Source of the DNA: DATAOG01 sp963840925
Lineage (GTDB): Bacteria > Pseudomonadota > Alphaproteobacteria > Geminicoccales > Geminicoccaceae
Reading direction: 5' to 3'
NCBI GenBank assembly: GCA_963840925.1
Contig: CAWJAY010000037.1
Coordinates: 1 to 64,000 of the forward strand
DNA: 64,000 bases
Part shown: piece after piece, positions 18,214 through 26,389 of the stretch
Layout of the letters: every line of letters starts with the position of its first letter
Numbering within the stretch: the stretch's first letter is position 1
Notes under the pieces: generated by a model
What the model was told of the DNA's origin: nothing
Database searches by the model: none
The model's input: the letters and a program-made list of their open reading frames with translations, nothing else
Made by a program: the position numbers and the translations under genes

Positions 18214-19227
18214 ATGAAGCGCTTCGCAGGGTTGGACGTCTCGCTGTCGACGACGGCGATCTGTGTGGCCGACGAGCAGGGCCACGTCGTCTTTGAGGGC
18301 TCGGTGACGACGGATCCGGATCTGCTTGCAGCCACCCTGGCGGCGCACGCGCCAGATCTGGTCGGGCTGGAAGCCGGGCCGATGTCGGAGTGGTTGCACG
18401 CGGGCCTGTCGCGCCATGGTCTCGAGACGGTGCTGATGGAGACGCGGCATGTGCGTGCTGCGCTCAAGTCTTCGCTCATCAAGACCGATCGTCGGGACGC
18501 GCACGGCATCGCGCAGCTCCTGCGGATGGGCTGGTTCCGACCGGTGCACGTGAAGACGGCGTCCGCCCGCGAGCGGCGCGTTCTCCTCGGCGCCCGCGAC
18601 ACCCTGGTCCGGCGTTTACGCGATCTCGACAACAGCGTGCGAGGTTTGCTGCGCGGCTTTGGTCTGCGACCGCAGCGCCTGCTGCGGGAGCGCTGGAGCG
18701 GAGCCGTTCGCCGGCTGATCGCCGTCCATCCCGTGCTCGCGGCGGCGATCGACCCGATCCTGGTCGCCCGCGACCGACTGAGCGAGCAGCTCGCCCGCCT
18801 TGACAAGCTGGTCCAGGATCAGGCGCGCGACGATGCCGTCTGCCGCCGCCTGATGACAGTGCCCGGTGTCGGCGCCGTGGTCGCGCTCAGCTACGTTGCG
18901 GCGATCGACGACCCGGCGCGGTTCGCCAGATCGAAGGCCGTGGGGCCGGCGCTCGGTCTGACCCCGAGCCGCTACCAGTCCGGTGAGACCGATCGACCAG
19001 GCGCGATCACCAAGGCCGGCGATGCCCGAGCGCGGGTCGCGCTCTTCGAAGCCGCGCATGTGATGATGACCCGCGTCGCCCGCTGGTTTCCTTTGAAGGC
19101 TTGGGCCATGCGGGTGGCGGCACGCCGCGGCGCCAAGCGTGCGAAAGTCGCACTCGCACGCAGGCTCGCCGTGATCCTGCACCGCATGTGGGTCGACGGC
19201 ACCGACTTTCAGGCACAATCGACATGA
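18214..19227 (+). CDS. IS110-family transposase (DEDD recombinase), intact
   Basis: This 337-residue protein starts at MKRFAGLDVSLSTTAIC. ATGs at 18196 and 18205 are alternatives. The N-terminal RuvC-like DEDD domain shows GLDVS (D8), VGLEAGP (E) and KTDRRDA (D). The C-terminal Transposase_20 domain shows RLMTVPGVGAVVALSYVAAI, containing the conserved serine of the family, and GLTPSRYQSGE. The end (KVALARRLAVILHRMWVDGT) is typical. Recent work shows these enzymes use an element-encoded RNA to choose target and donor sites. It is the only undamaged IS110 gene in the window, so it could still be active. Confidence 0.88.
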   Translation: MKRFAGLDVSLSTTAICVADEQGHVVFEGSVTTDPDLLAATLAAHAPDLVGLEAGPMSEWLHAGLSRHGLETVLMETRHVRAALKSSLIKTDRRDAHGIAQLLRMGWFRPVHVKTASARERRVLLGARDTLVRRLRDLDNSVRGLLRGFGLRPQRLLRERWSGAVRRLIAVHPVLAAAIDPILVARDRLSEQLARLDKLVQDQARDDAVCRRLMTVPGVGAVVALSYVAAIDDPARFARSKAVGPALGLTPSRYQSGETDRPGAITKAGDARARVALFEAAHVMMTRVARWFPLKAWAMRVAARRGAKRAKVALARRLAVILHRMWVDGTDFQAQST

Positions 19228-19461
19228 CGCCGGTTACGCCTGCGCCCCCTTCCCGCTGAGGGAAGAACCCGGTGGGGACGATGGCCGAGGGCAAGCCGCT
19301 GGACACTTCGGCGCCATCAGGACGCCGTTTTAGAGATCGGCTCCCTCCGCCAACGCCGATCGCATCAGGTGAGCGCGGCAGCACACCACCGCCGCGGATC
19401 ACGGACAGAAGCCAGCACCTCGCCGGTGTTTAACAACCCCTTGGCACACGACGCCCGATGA
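19228..19461 (+). ncRNA. Candidate IS110/IS1111 guide RNA (bridge/seek RNA) region, copy A
   Basis: About 230 bases between the transposase stop and the right repeat contain no gene yet are closely conserved in copy B (44459-44692). Several short stems are visible, including TTCCC-GCTGA-GGGAA just after the stop. IS1111-group elements carry their targeting RNA between the transposase gene and the right end, so this is the expected place. RNA status is inference. Confidence 0.4.
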
Positions 19462-19902
19462 CAGAAGGTCTCCAGCTTGTCGCCCGCCACCTGATGCTGG
19501 CGCATCACCGGCGAGAGGCGCCGCTCGAACTCGCGGAACAGGTCGCAGAAGCGCGAGTAGCCGTAGCCCTCGGGATGAACCTCCCGGTACTCCTCCCAGA
19601 GCACCATCAGATTGACGCCTGGCCGATTGGCCTCGCGTGCCAGCGAGCTCCTGTCCGGTTCGACCCGCCGGCGCACGCCGGGCCGCACGCCTGCCCGCGC
19701 GAACAGGCGCTGATCGAGGACGGCGTCGGTGATCTCGGCACCGCCAAGCCAGGCCGGCGGCTTCGGCGCGCTCGAGGTTGTCCTGGACGGTATTTCGCGC
19801 GGCACCGAGCATTCGCCCGATCGCCCGCGCGCTCACGCCTTCATGGGCAAGCCGCAGCATCTGTCGTAGTTGGCGCATGGCCAGCTCCCTCCTGGCCGGC
19901 AT
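19462..19902 (-). pseudogene. IS21 istA N-terminal fragment, frameshifted
   Basis: From ATG 19902 leftward: MRQLRQMLRLAHEGVSARAIGRMLGAARNTVQDNLERA, the HTH start of IstA. After a frameshift near 19745 it continues as GVNLMVLWEEYREVHPEGYGYSRFCDLFREFERRLSPVMRQHQVAGDKL. It stops at the IS110 right end, exactly where the catalytic domain (FVDYAG) should begin. It pairs with the istA C-terminus at 17032-17235. Confidence 0.75.
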
Positions 19903-19983
19903 CCCGTCCTCCTCGTGGCTGTCGAGGACGGGAGTGCCGCGCTTGCTGACCCGTGGGAAACGACGTCGCCGAAATCGGTTACG

Positions 19984-20071
19984 GGATGGCCGGCTTCATC
20001 TCGGAACCCTGGCCGACATCAAATCGGAACGATGGCCGACATCAGCTCGGATAGGTGGCCGGCTTGCATGG
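19984..20071. repeat. Multiple terminal repeats of the IS21 element
   Basis: Four tandem-like copies of a ~22-base unit are seen: GATGGCCGGCTTCATCTCGG, CTGGCCGACATCAAATCGG, GATGGCCGACATCAGCTCGG and a shorter GGTGGCCGGCTTGCAT. Such repeated transposase-binding sites mark IS21-family ends, upstream of istA. The outer boundary is about 20071, beside the TPR gene. Confidence 0.65.
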
Positions 20072-20082
20072 AAATCTGCATC

Positions 20083-21861
20083 TCATCGCCCGTTCTCTGC
20101 ATTCAGCACGGCCAAGCGGCGGCGTGCGTCCGTGCCCGGGCGCCGCTGGGGAGCCAGCTCAACCGCCTTTTGATAAAGTACCTTAGCCCCGGTCAGATCG
20201 TTAGCGTTTTCCAATATCCGCGCCCAATCGAAATAAATGTACGGATTATCCGGATTTAGTTCTGCCGCTTTTTTATATTGAAGCGCTGCATCTTTATTGT
20301 CACCTTTCTTTTGCAACACAAATCCAAGATTATATTGTGCATAGGCATGTTTAGGATTTAATAGTAAAACTTTCCGATACAAATCGATCGCCCCATCGAT
20401 ATCAGTCTGAATTTGAAGCACATAGCCGAGGTCGTACAAGATAGCGGGATGATTGGGATTGAGTCTCGCAGCTTGTTGATACCAATGGGTGGCGGCCACG
20501 AGATCACCCTCCGACTGGGCTCGATGGCCACGAGCATAGAGCGCGCCCCACGAAGGCTCACGCAACTGCCCGCCGACGGCGCCTGCACTGGCGGGGGACG
20601 AATCCCCTGAGTTGCCTGCCAGGCGGGTCGCCGGTTCGACCGGCTCCGGATTCGCGGTCGCTTCGGAACCGATCGCCGACTGCGCCCCGCTCGCGTCTTT
20701 CGCGATGTCCGAATCCACCGATCCTCGGACTGTCTCAGTAGTTATCGAGGCGCGGCTTGCTGCCGGTGAGTTGGCAGAATGCGGCTCATCCAGCTGAACG
20801 ACGAACATAACACCGCTGCTGGCGACCACTCCGAGGGTCAATCCGCCAATTACCCTACCGCTGATCAGGAGACCTCGTTTAGCCGCTCGCCAGCGACTGG
20901 AACGGATCCGCTCGGCCGGTGCGGCCGATCCAGTGGGAGTGAACTCGGAGCGCGCCCCCCCACTCGAGCATCGAACTACGCTGCCTCTCAAGGCCAGCAC
21001 GGGTAATTTACCCTCGCCTTTGGGCGCCACATCTGCCGCGATGACGGCTTCCCGGATCACCATGGCACGAGGTGCGACGACAGGCATGAGTGATCGCGCG
21101 CCTGGACCTGGTCTCACGTCCCGGAAATTGGCCGCGTTCGCCCCCGTCAATCTCCGGCACCAGCTCACGGCTGATGCTGACGCATTGCGCCATCGTTTAA
21201 TCTCATGCTCTGTCTTGCCCGGCAGCTCGCGGCTCAGTTCGTCCCAACTCAATTCTCGTGCACGCAAGCTGGGCAGTCGGGCAACGACTTTCTCTTCCAG
21301 GTCAGCGGAGGTAGGTGGAGGACTGTAGTAAGGTAAGAGTGCACGTCGGCCGTGGAGGGGATAGCGATCGATGTCAGTGCCGGCCGCGCCGCTCACCGCC
21401 CGAGGCGGAGGCAGCTCGACGACAGCAGAGGGACAAGCGGCTTGTGCAGCTGGCGCAACAGATAGCAACCCGGCAGCCGAGGACTGCGGCGCTTCCTCGG
21501 TTGCGGACCTGGCCGCCCGCCATCTGAACACTCGAGCCATCCATCGCTTGGGCCAGCTTTCTGAGCAGACTTCCTGGTGGCGGCCCAAGTGCCACGGAAC
21601 TAACTCTCCGTAGGGTGGTGGCGTGGAGGAATTCCAGAGTTTTGCCGCCTCGACGGTCTTTGCGAAGCTCGGATGTGACTTGTCGCTAGTCTGCAGCTTC
21701 TGAGTTGGCGGTTGAGCTCGCGCCGGTTCTGAGTACAGGTGTTGGCTGCGGATGCGTTCCGCCATGGCGCGCGCGCTGGCCGCCGCCCGCAACGCTCTTA
21801 CTAAGTGTGGCGGCGGCACTTCCGCTACTGCCGCTGGACGTTCTTGAAGGATTTCGGTCAT
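20083..21861 (-). CDS. Membrane protein with SANT/Myb-like segment and C-terminal TPR repeats, function unknown
   Basis: The 592-residue protein has a long low-complexity N-terminal half. Near 196-222 lies RELSWDELSRELPGKTEHEIKRWRN, which looks like a SANT/Myb-type helix-turn-helix (Trp-spaced, GKT..EI..RW). One membrane helix follows near 330-352 (GGLTLGVVASSGVMFVVQL), then an Ala/Ser/Glu-rich linker. From about 440 to 580 there are at least four TPRs (ATHWYQQAARLNPNHPAILYDLGYVL; AIDLYRKVLLLNPKHAYAQYNLGFVL; ALQYKKAAELNPDNPYIYFDWARIL; AKVLYQKAVELAP). TPRs bind proteins. Single-TM TPR proteins often act in envelope or export complexes, including polysaccharide loci. Its 3' end is 12 bases from the IS21 terminus, so the tail may have been trimmed. 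No family name can be given. Confidence 0.65.
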   Translation of the reverse strand: MTEILQERPAAVAEVPPPHLVRALRAAASARAMAERIRSQHLYSEPARAQPPTQKLQTSDKSHPSFAKTVEAAKLWNSSTPPPYGELVPWHLGRHQEVCSESWPKRWMARVFRWRAARSATEEAPQSSAAGLLSVAPAAQAACPSAVVELPPPRAVSGAAGTDIDRYPLHGRRALLPYYSPPPTSADLEEKVVARLPSLRARELSWDELSRELPGKTEHEIKRWRNASASAVSWCRRLTGANAANFRDVRPGPGARSLMPVVAPRAMVIREAVIAADVAPKGEGKLPVLALRGSVVRCSSGGARSEFTPTGSAAPAERIRSSRWRAAKRGLLISGRVIGGLTLGVVASSGVMFVVQLDEPHSANSPAASRASITTETVRGSVDSDIAKDASGAQSAIGSEATANPEPVEPATRLAGNSGDSSPASAGAVGGQLREPSWGALYARGHRAQSEGDLVAATHWYQQAARLNPNHPAILYDLGYVLQIQTDIDGAIDLYRKVLLLNPKHAYAQYNLGFVLQKKGDNKDAALQYKKAAELNPDNPYIYFDWARILENANDLTGAKVLYQKAVELAPQRRPGTDARRRLAVLNAENGR

Positions 21862-21915
21862 GCACCGGCCCGTACTTTGTTGAAGTTAAAGCTCCGACTC
21901 AACAAGTCGTGTGAA

Positions 21916-22107
21916 TCAATTCAATATCCCCCGCAGAAAGTGATAGATCTGCTGGATTCCAGAAATCACCAGCAATACTAACCCTAAAAAAAAGCCCCAC
22001 GAGGTCACGAGAAGGCCTAATATTATGAGCGAAATGAGTAGACCGGACCGTTTGGAGAGATTTGGTCGGCTGAACTTCTGAAGCTGGTCTTTGCGCTTCA
22101 CAGCCAT
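21916..22107 (-). CDS. Small two-helix membrane protein, unknown
   Basis: A 63-residue frame begins MAVKRKDQLQKFSRPNLSKR (basic) and has two hydrophobic stretches, LLISLIILGLLVTSWGFF and LGLVLLVISGIQQIYHF. Basic-in topology fits a small inner-membrane protein. The frame is open much further upstream, so the start is uncertain. It lies upstream of the TPR gene in the same direction. No recognised family. Confidence 0.3.
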   Translation of the reverse strand: MAVKRKDQLQKFSRPNLSKRSGLLISLIILGLLVTSWGFFLGLVLLVISGIQQIYHFLRGILN

Positions 22108-22589
22108 TTTGCTGGTTCCACCACCATTTCGCTGATGTCGTGACATTGGTGCTCTTACTGTCGTGCTCAGGTACTGATCCTGCGCGCATCCGGCGCTTGG
22201 ATGTGGCCAACGTTTCGAGCGGGTCAAGGGCCATATCGGACGACCTGCCTTGACCGCCATTATTTGCCGGAGGTCGGACGTGGTTAGCCCACAAGCCATG
22301 CGTTCCCCCTTCGGGTTCGTGACCGACGCCCCACTGCCGCTGGTGAGCACCAAATGGCAGTATTCTAGGTTTAATGTGTAAATTTTTATTCACATCTGTG
22401 GATAAATACAAACACATCTCGAATCAAGCAGGTTAGAGGGCAATTAGGATCGTTTATCGGCCCGCTGTGACCGCTATGCCACAGGTTGGCTTCGGTGAGG
22501 GACCTCCTCGCCTCATCGAGTTTGGGAGGCCGCGACCGGCCGCTCAGCTGGAGATCTCCAAACCTTCAAGAGCGAAGATATCTATTTCC
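22108..22589. other. Gap without assignable gene
   Basis: An open minus-strand frame continues through part of it, but its composition is not protein-like. Around 22370-22420 the sequence is AT-rich (TTTTTATTCACATCTGTGG), which would suit a promoter for the leftward genes. Nothing else is recognisable. Confidence 0.3.
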
Positions 22590-23273
22590 TTAATCTACTT
22601 GTCTTGTGGACGACTGGCTGACGAAACGCTCGACCATATCCCATGGCGGCGGCCCTGGTTGCAGTAGCCGAGGTGCGGGCGCTCGTGGTTGTAGCGGTGC
22701 AGCCAGGCATCGAGGTCGGCTTGGAGCGCCTCGATGCCGTCGTAGAGGTTTTTGGTGTATGGTGGGCTGGAAGAACTCCTCCAGCACGGTGCTGTTGAAG
22801 CGCTCGACCAAGCAGTTGGTGGCGGCGAGTCGACGCGGGTCTTTCGGTGCGCGATACCGTTGAGCGCGAGGTAGAGCTCGTAATGGTGGCGCTCGCTGCC
22901 GCAGAACTCGCGGCCGTTGTCGGTCAAGACCGCCCCGATCGGCAGATCAAGCCGGGCATAGAACGGCACGAAGTCATTGTGCAGCACCTGACCTGGTCGC
23001 TCGCTCTCGACGTGGCGCTCCTTGAAGCAGGGGTTGAGCTTTCCAAGAACGCCGCCTGCTCGGGGCTGAGCTCGACCGCCCGCTCGGCATTCTTTTGCTC
23101 GAATGCCAGCCAGCGCTCATGGCGCGTGCCGAGCCCCTTGTCGTTGAGGATCTTTTGGATCGTGATCGCCGACAGGCGCCGGCCTTCCAACGCCAAGAGC
23201 GCCTCGAGCTGGTTGCAGCTGTAGGCTGGATGTAAGAGCGCCTATCCCACGATGCGCTCCCTATGCCGTTCAC
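22590..23273 (-). pseudogene. IS481-like (rve-type) transposase, several frameshifts
   Basis: Leftward frames together give HTH-like LLALEGRRLSAITIQKILNDKGLGTRHERWLAFEQ, then a catalytic core LPIGAVLTDNGREFCG (second Asp block), an E-containing VERFNSTVLEEFFQP, and the closing LDAWLHRYNHERPHLGYC. This is the order found in IS481/IS3-type DDE transposases. At least three frame changes occur between 23030 and 22760, and the first catalytic Asp block is degraded. It is a relic. Confidence 0.65.
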
Positions 23274-23562
23274 ACGACAAGAAGGTTAAGAGGACAGATT
23301 ACGCATGGTAGCAGGCCTGATCCGATCGCACCTTAGCCGTTATCCTCGTTCTCGTCAGCCAACCCAATGCTTACCGATGTCTGAACCCCGGGACCAACCA
23401 AGGGGCTGACTTCGAGTTTTTTCGCATCTCTCGACCCACTTCTCTGACGCGACCGAACCCCGGCCGTTTTGGTGAACTTCCATCATCATTTAACGCGGTC
23501 ACTGAGCGGTCAGCCGATGTCCCCAGGAGACCCCACTTCAGAGCCTGGCCTGTCCCAACGCG
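23274..23562. other. Gap between transposase relics
   Basis: No gene is recognisable on either strand. The region separates two different mobile-element relics and probably contains worn sequence of either. Confidence 0.3.
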
Positions 23563-23766
23563 GTGCCGAGGGCGCGGATCCTCCAGTTGCTGATCCAGCG
23601 GATCGACGTCGCTCCCGACGATATCTCCGTCACGCTTCATGCTGCCAGCATTCGCAGCCTCGTCGCTGAGTTGGTGGACCAGGCGGCTCCTGCTCCGGCC
23701 GCTTCCGAAGCCCTGCTGGAGGTACGGTTCGAGGTCGACATTCTGACCAACTCCACGCCGTCTTGA
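23563..23766 (+). pseudogene. Possible C-terminal scrap of a large serine recombinase
   Basis: The frame RARILQLLIQRIDVAPDDISVTLHAASIRSLVAELVD resembles the C-terminal segment of large serine recombinases (VVRLLVERVDY....I.I.F...GI..L..EL). Nothing upstream gives the resolvase catalytic domain. The assignment rests on one short segment. Confidence 0.35.
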
Positions 23767-23929
23767 CGTGCACCACCTTGAAACCGCAGCGCTGCAGCCG
23801 GATCGGAATGCAGCCTCGATCGGCTCGCGGCCCATGCCGAAGCAAGGAAGGTAAGCGCTGTTTCAGGGGTCACCTGCCCAAGGGGGACGTGATCGGCGAG
23901 AGTGACGATCCTCGGCGGGGGATCGTTTC

Positions 23930-24215
23930 ATGACAGCGTTTGACCGTAGGGTTGACCCCGAGATCCGCGAGGTCCGGCGGCTCGAGGTGATCACCGGCGC
24001 GCTCGGGCGACGGCGCTGGAGTGTCGAGGCGAAGGCGCGGATCGTGGCCGAGAACCTGGCGCCCGGAGTGGTGATCTCGGCGGTGGCGCGGCGGCACGAT
24101 CTGCGGCCGCAGCAGCTGTTTGCGTGGCGCCACCAGGCCCGGCAGGGGCGCCTCGTACTGCCGGCCGAGGATCTGTCGTTCGTGCCGGTGGTCGCGGCCG
24201 GTGCCGATGCGTCAC
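23930..24215 (+). pseudogene. IS66 TnpA (OrfA)-type fragment
   Basis: The frame reads LEVITGALGRRRWSVEAKARIVAENLAPGVVISAVARRHDLRPQQLFAWRHQAR then LSFVPVVAAG. This matches the IS66/IS3-type OrfA helix-turn-helix protein up to the family's FVPV motif. It is then fused to IS110 sequence at about 24215. The remaining IS66 genes (tnpB, tnpC) are absent. Confidence 0.7.
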
Positions 24216-24448
24216 CAAGCGCGGCGACCCTGTCGTCCGTACCCTTCTGTACGAAGCTGCCAACGTGTTGCTGACGCGCATCGACCGCTTCTCGGCACTT
24301 CAAGGCTTGGGGCCTCAAGATCGCGAAGCGCAGCGGCTTCAAGAAGGCCAAGGTGGCGGTCGCCCGCAAGCTGGCCGTCATCCTCCATCGGATCTGGCGC
24401 GACGGCACCGAGTTCCGCTGGGGCAGGGAGGCGCCGCTGGCAGCCTGA
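24216..24448 (+). pseudogene. IS110 transposase C-terminal fragment
   Basis: The sequence encodes TKRGDPVVRTLLYEAANVLLTRIDRFSAL and, after a frame change near 24297, KAWGLKIAKRSGFKKAKVAVARKLAVILHRIWRDGTEFRW and a stop. This is the end of the Transposase_20 domain of IS110 enzymes. The catalytic RuvC-like half is absent. GC-rich sequence downstream contains a CGTCCCCGCCGGGACG stem like that after the IS110 gene at 29306-30335. Confidence 0.7.
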
Positions 24449-24724
24449 GCCTGAGCGGCCTCCCGGCCCCATCCGGCGTCCCCGCCGGGACGACGGCGTC
24501 AGGTGAGCGCGATCCCAGGCATGGCGGCGCCTACCGGCGACCCCGCACACCACTTCGCGCCACCCCCGTCCGTGAACGCTATGCTGCGGCGGCCCCAGAC
24601 AACCACTGGGGTGCCGACCTCGACGAGAACCTTGCCCCCGGCGATGACCCCGGAACAAGCCACCAAGCCGCTTGACAGGCGGGATTAGAGAACGCCCAGG
24701 GACACGACCTCGCATGATCACGGC
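24449..24724. other. IS110 3' flank; stem-forming sequence, no gene
   Basis: Holds the stem-forming GC-rich sequence downstream of the IS110 fragment and no credible gene. It may be worn right-end sequence of that element up to the IS1595 left repeat at 24725. Confidence 0.35.
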
Positions 24725-24804
24725 ATTATGTAGCAAACGCACCTTCCGAAGCTTAGCGCTTCCGCAGGCTCGGCGGCCGCGCTCACCGTCACGAGGAGCT
24801 CGCC

Positions 24805-25184
24805 ATGGCCGAGACCGTCGAGCGCCCGAACACGCTGGCCGGGCTGATCGCGAAGCGCCGGGAAATCTCAGGCCAGTTCGATCCGGACTGCGACCTGGCG
24901 CTGACGGCCCAGCCGAAGCAGTTCCCGCCCCGTCACCGAGCGTTCCGAGGCGAGATGCAACGGCTCGTGTTCGATGCGCTCCGGGACCGCCAGGGCGCCC
25001 ATTACATCGGTCGAGATCGCCATCGAGACCTTGAAGGGCCGGGGGTCTCGATCCCAACGACCCGCGCGCCGTGCTCCTGATCCGCAAGCGCGTCAGCACG
25101 TGCCTGGCCCCACTCAAGAGGAAAGGCTTGGTGCGCGATACCTTGAAGAAGGGGCCTTACAAGGGCTGGCGCCTGATCGGATGA
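24805..25184 (+). pseudogene. IS1595 passenger: conserved small protein, frameshifted
   Basis: The frame starts MAETVERPNTLAGLIAKRREISGQFDPDCDLAL and runs to VFDALRDR. After shifts near 24990-25010 it resumes as TSVEIAIETLKGRG, LLIRKRVSTCLAPLKRKGLVRDTLKKGPYKGWRLIG and a stop. The second half looks like a winged-helix (restriction-like HTH) domain. A coiled-coil segment seems missing after ISGQ compared with relatives I recall. Function unknown. It belongs to the IS1595 unit. Confidence 0.5.
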
Positions 25185-25425
25185 GATAGCCAGCGGCTCG
25201 CGGCAAAGAAGGGGCCAAGTCAGGTGGGTGTTGCTCTGAGACCTGGCCCCTCAAGCCCGAGCATCACCGCTCATGGAGCTATCGGCAACGCCCGTCCGGA
25301 GATTGGCCCTACGAAACCGAGTTTTCAACCATCAATCGATCGGCAACGGGCACAGCCTTGATTGACAGGGCCAGCCAGAGTGCGCTTAAAAAGAAAAGGT
25401 GGCTGGCAAGGGCAGCAAGCCACCT
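25185..25425. other. Interior of the IS1595 unit without gene
   Basis: Between passenger stop and transposase tail there is no gene. An AT-richer stretch from about 25380 to 25510 contains repeated GCCACCTT/AGGTGGC-like pieces that could form a weak hairpin. Confidence 0.3.
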
Positions 25426-26347
25426 TCAAATTGAGGGAGGGAGGCACCTTCTGACTAGACCTCCCTCCCATATCTTGCTTTGCGATTTTACGCAAGCGTT
25501 AAAATACAAACCTTCACCTAAAATCTTAGGTCCGTCGTGCGGCGTCTTCCCGCTGCCAATATCCGACCACTGCCGGCTGACCGGGTGCCCGGCCGCAGCG
25601 CCGGCGGCGTTCATGAACTGCACACCCTTGGCCTTCCGCCGGTTGTCCTCGCGCCATGCCATCTCACCGGCGTAGGCGTGCAGGTGGACGCGGATTCGGT
25701 GGTGCTGGCCGATCTCGGCCCCGGCGTAGCCGCGAGAAGAAGCTCTCAGCCTGATTGGTGTCCGCACCCTCGTCATGGAAGGCGATGCTGTGGTTGATCC
25801 GCCGGGCGTCATAGTGGGCGTGCAGCGCGTCCCATGACGCTGCCTCATCCGCGTAAACGGTGCTGCCCTTGGCGATCACCTGGCGGACGAACGGCACGAC
25901 CTGATCCTCGGTCCCGACCACGAACGGTAGCGTGCGGCCGCCGCGCTCGCGCATCGCCACGACGCACTTGCGCTTGCCGGTCTGGTGCTCAGCCAGCCGC
26001 CGGTCAACGCGATCAGCCTTGCGGTTCGCCTGCCGGACGTGGCCGCCGAAGTAGGCGCCATCGATCTCGACGTGACCGGACAGCACCTTGCCTTTGTGCT
26101 CGGCAGCCATCGCCTCGCGGAGCTTGTGCGCGAGCACGAACGCGGTCTTGTACTGAACGCCGAGGTCCGGGCTGAGCTGAAGCGCGGAATGGCCCTTGGC
26201 GCCGTTCACGAAGATCGCGATCGCCATCAGATAGTCGCGCATCGGTAGCTTGCGGCTTGCCAAGATGGTCCCGCTGGTCAGGCTGAACTGGGCGCCGCAC
26301 GCCTTACACTTGAAGATCGGCCGGCTGGCGTAGCTGTAGCAGACCAC
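25426..26347 (-). pseudogene. IS1595-family (ISXO2-like) transposase, N-terminally truncated and frameshifted
   Basis: The leftward frame begins inside the zinc-ribbon (FKCKACGAQFSLTSGTI), then ASRKLPMRDYLMAIAIFVNGAKGHSALQLSPDLGVQYKTAFVLAHKLR. The DDE-like ISXO2 core follows (GHVEIDGAYFGG; VYADEAASWDALHAHY; TNQAESFFSRLRR). A shift near 25735 moves the last part to another frame (AEIGQHHRIRVHLHAYAGEMAWREDNRRK). About 60 N-terminal residues, including the first zinc-ribbon cysteines, are missing between the gene and the right repeat. Confidence 0.75.
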
Positions 26348-26389
26348 GCACCGGCCGGGTTTCCCCGATAGGTGCGTTTGCTACATAAT

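Larger units (their letters stand above)
18147..19461 (+). mobile_element. IS110-family (IS1111-type) element, copy A
   Basis: The unit is defined by comparison with copy B (43377-44692). Similarity runs from just inside the left inverted repeat TCATCGGGC (18147-18155) to the right repeat GCCCGATGA (19453-19461). The two copies are 1315 and 1316 bases long. It holds one intact transposase gene and about 230 bases of conserved sequence downstream. Subterminal inverted repeats are a feature of the IS1111 group. It is inserted between an IS5 remnant and istA, so it lies inside an older IS21 copy. Confidence 0.65.
24725..26389. mobile_element. IS1595-family (ISXO2-like) element with a passenger gene
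   Basis: A perfect 20-base inverted repeat bounds the unit: ATTATGTAGCAAACGCACCT at 24725-24744 and its complement at 26370-26389. Inside are a rightward passenger gene (24805-25184) and a leftward ISXO2-type transposase (25426-26347), each damaged. The right end cuts straight into a dipeptidase gene. No 8-base target duplication is visible, and the left flank does not continue the dipeptidase, so the surroundings were rearranged after insertion. Confidence 0.7.

Noticed and set aside
17232..18296. Long plus-strand open frame of 354 codons
   Set aside because: Mirror of the IS5 transposase on the opposite strand; no protein-like motif.
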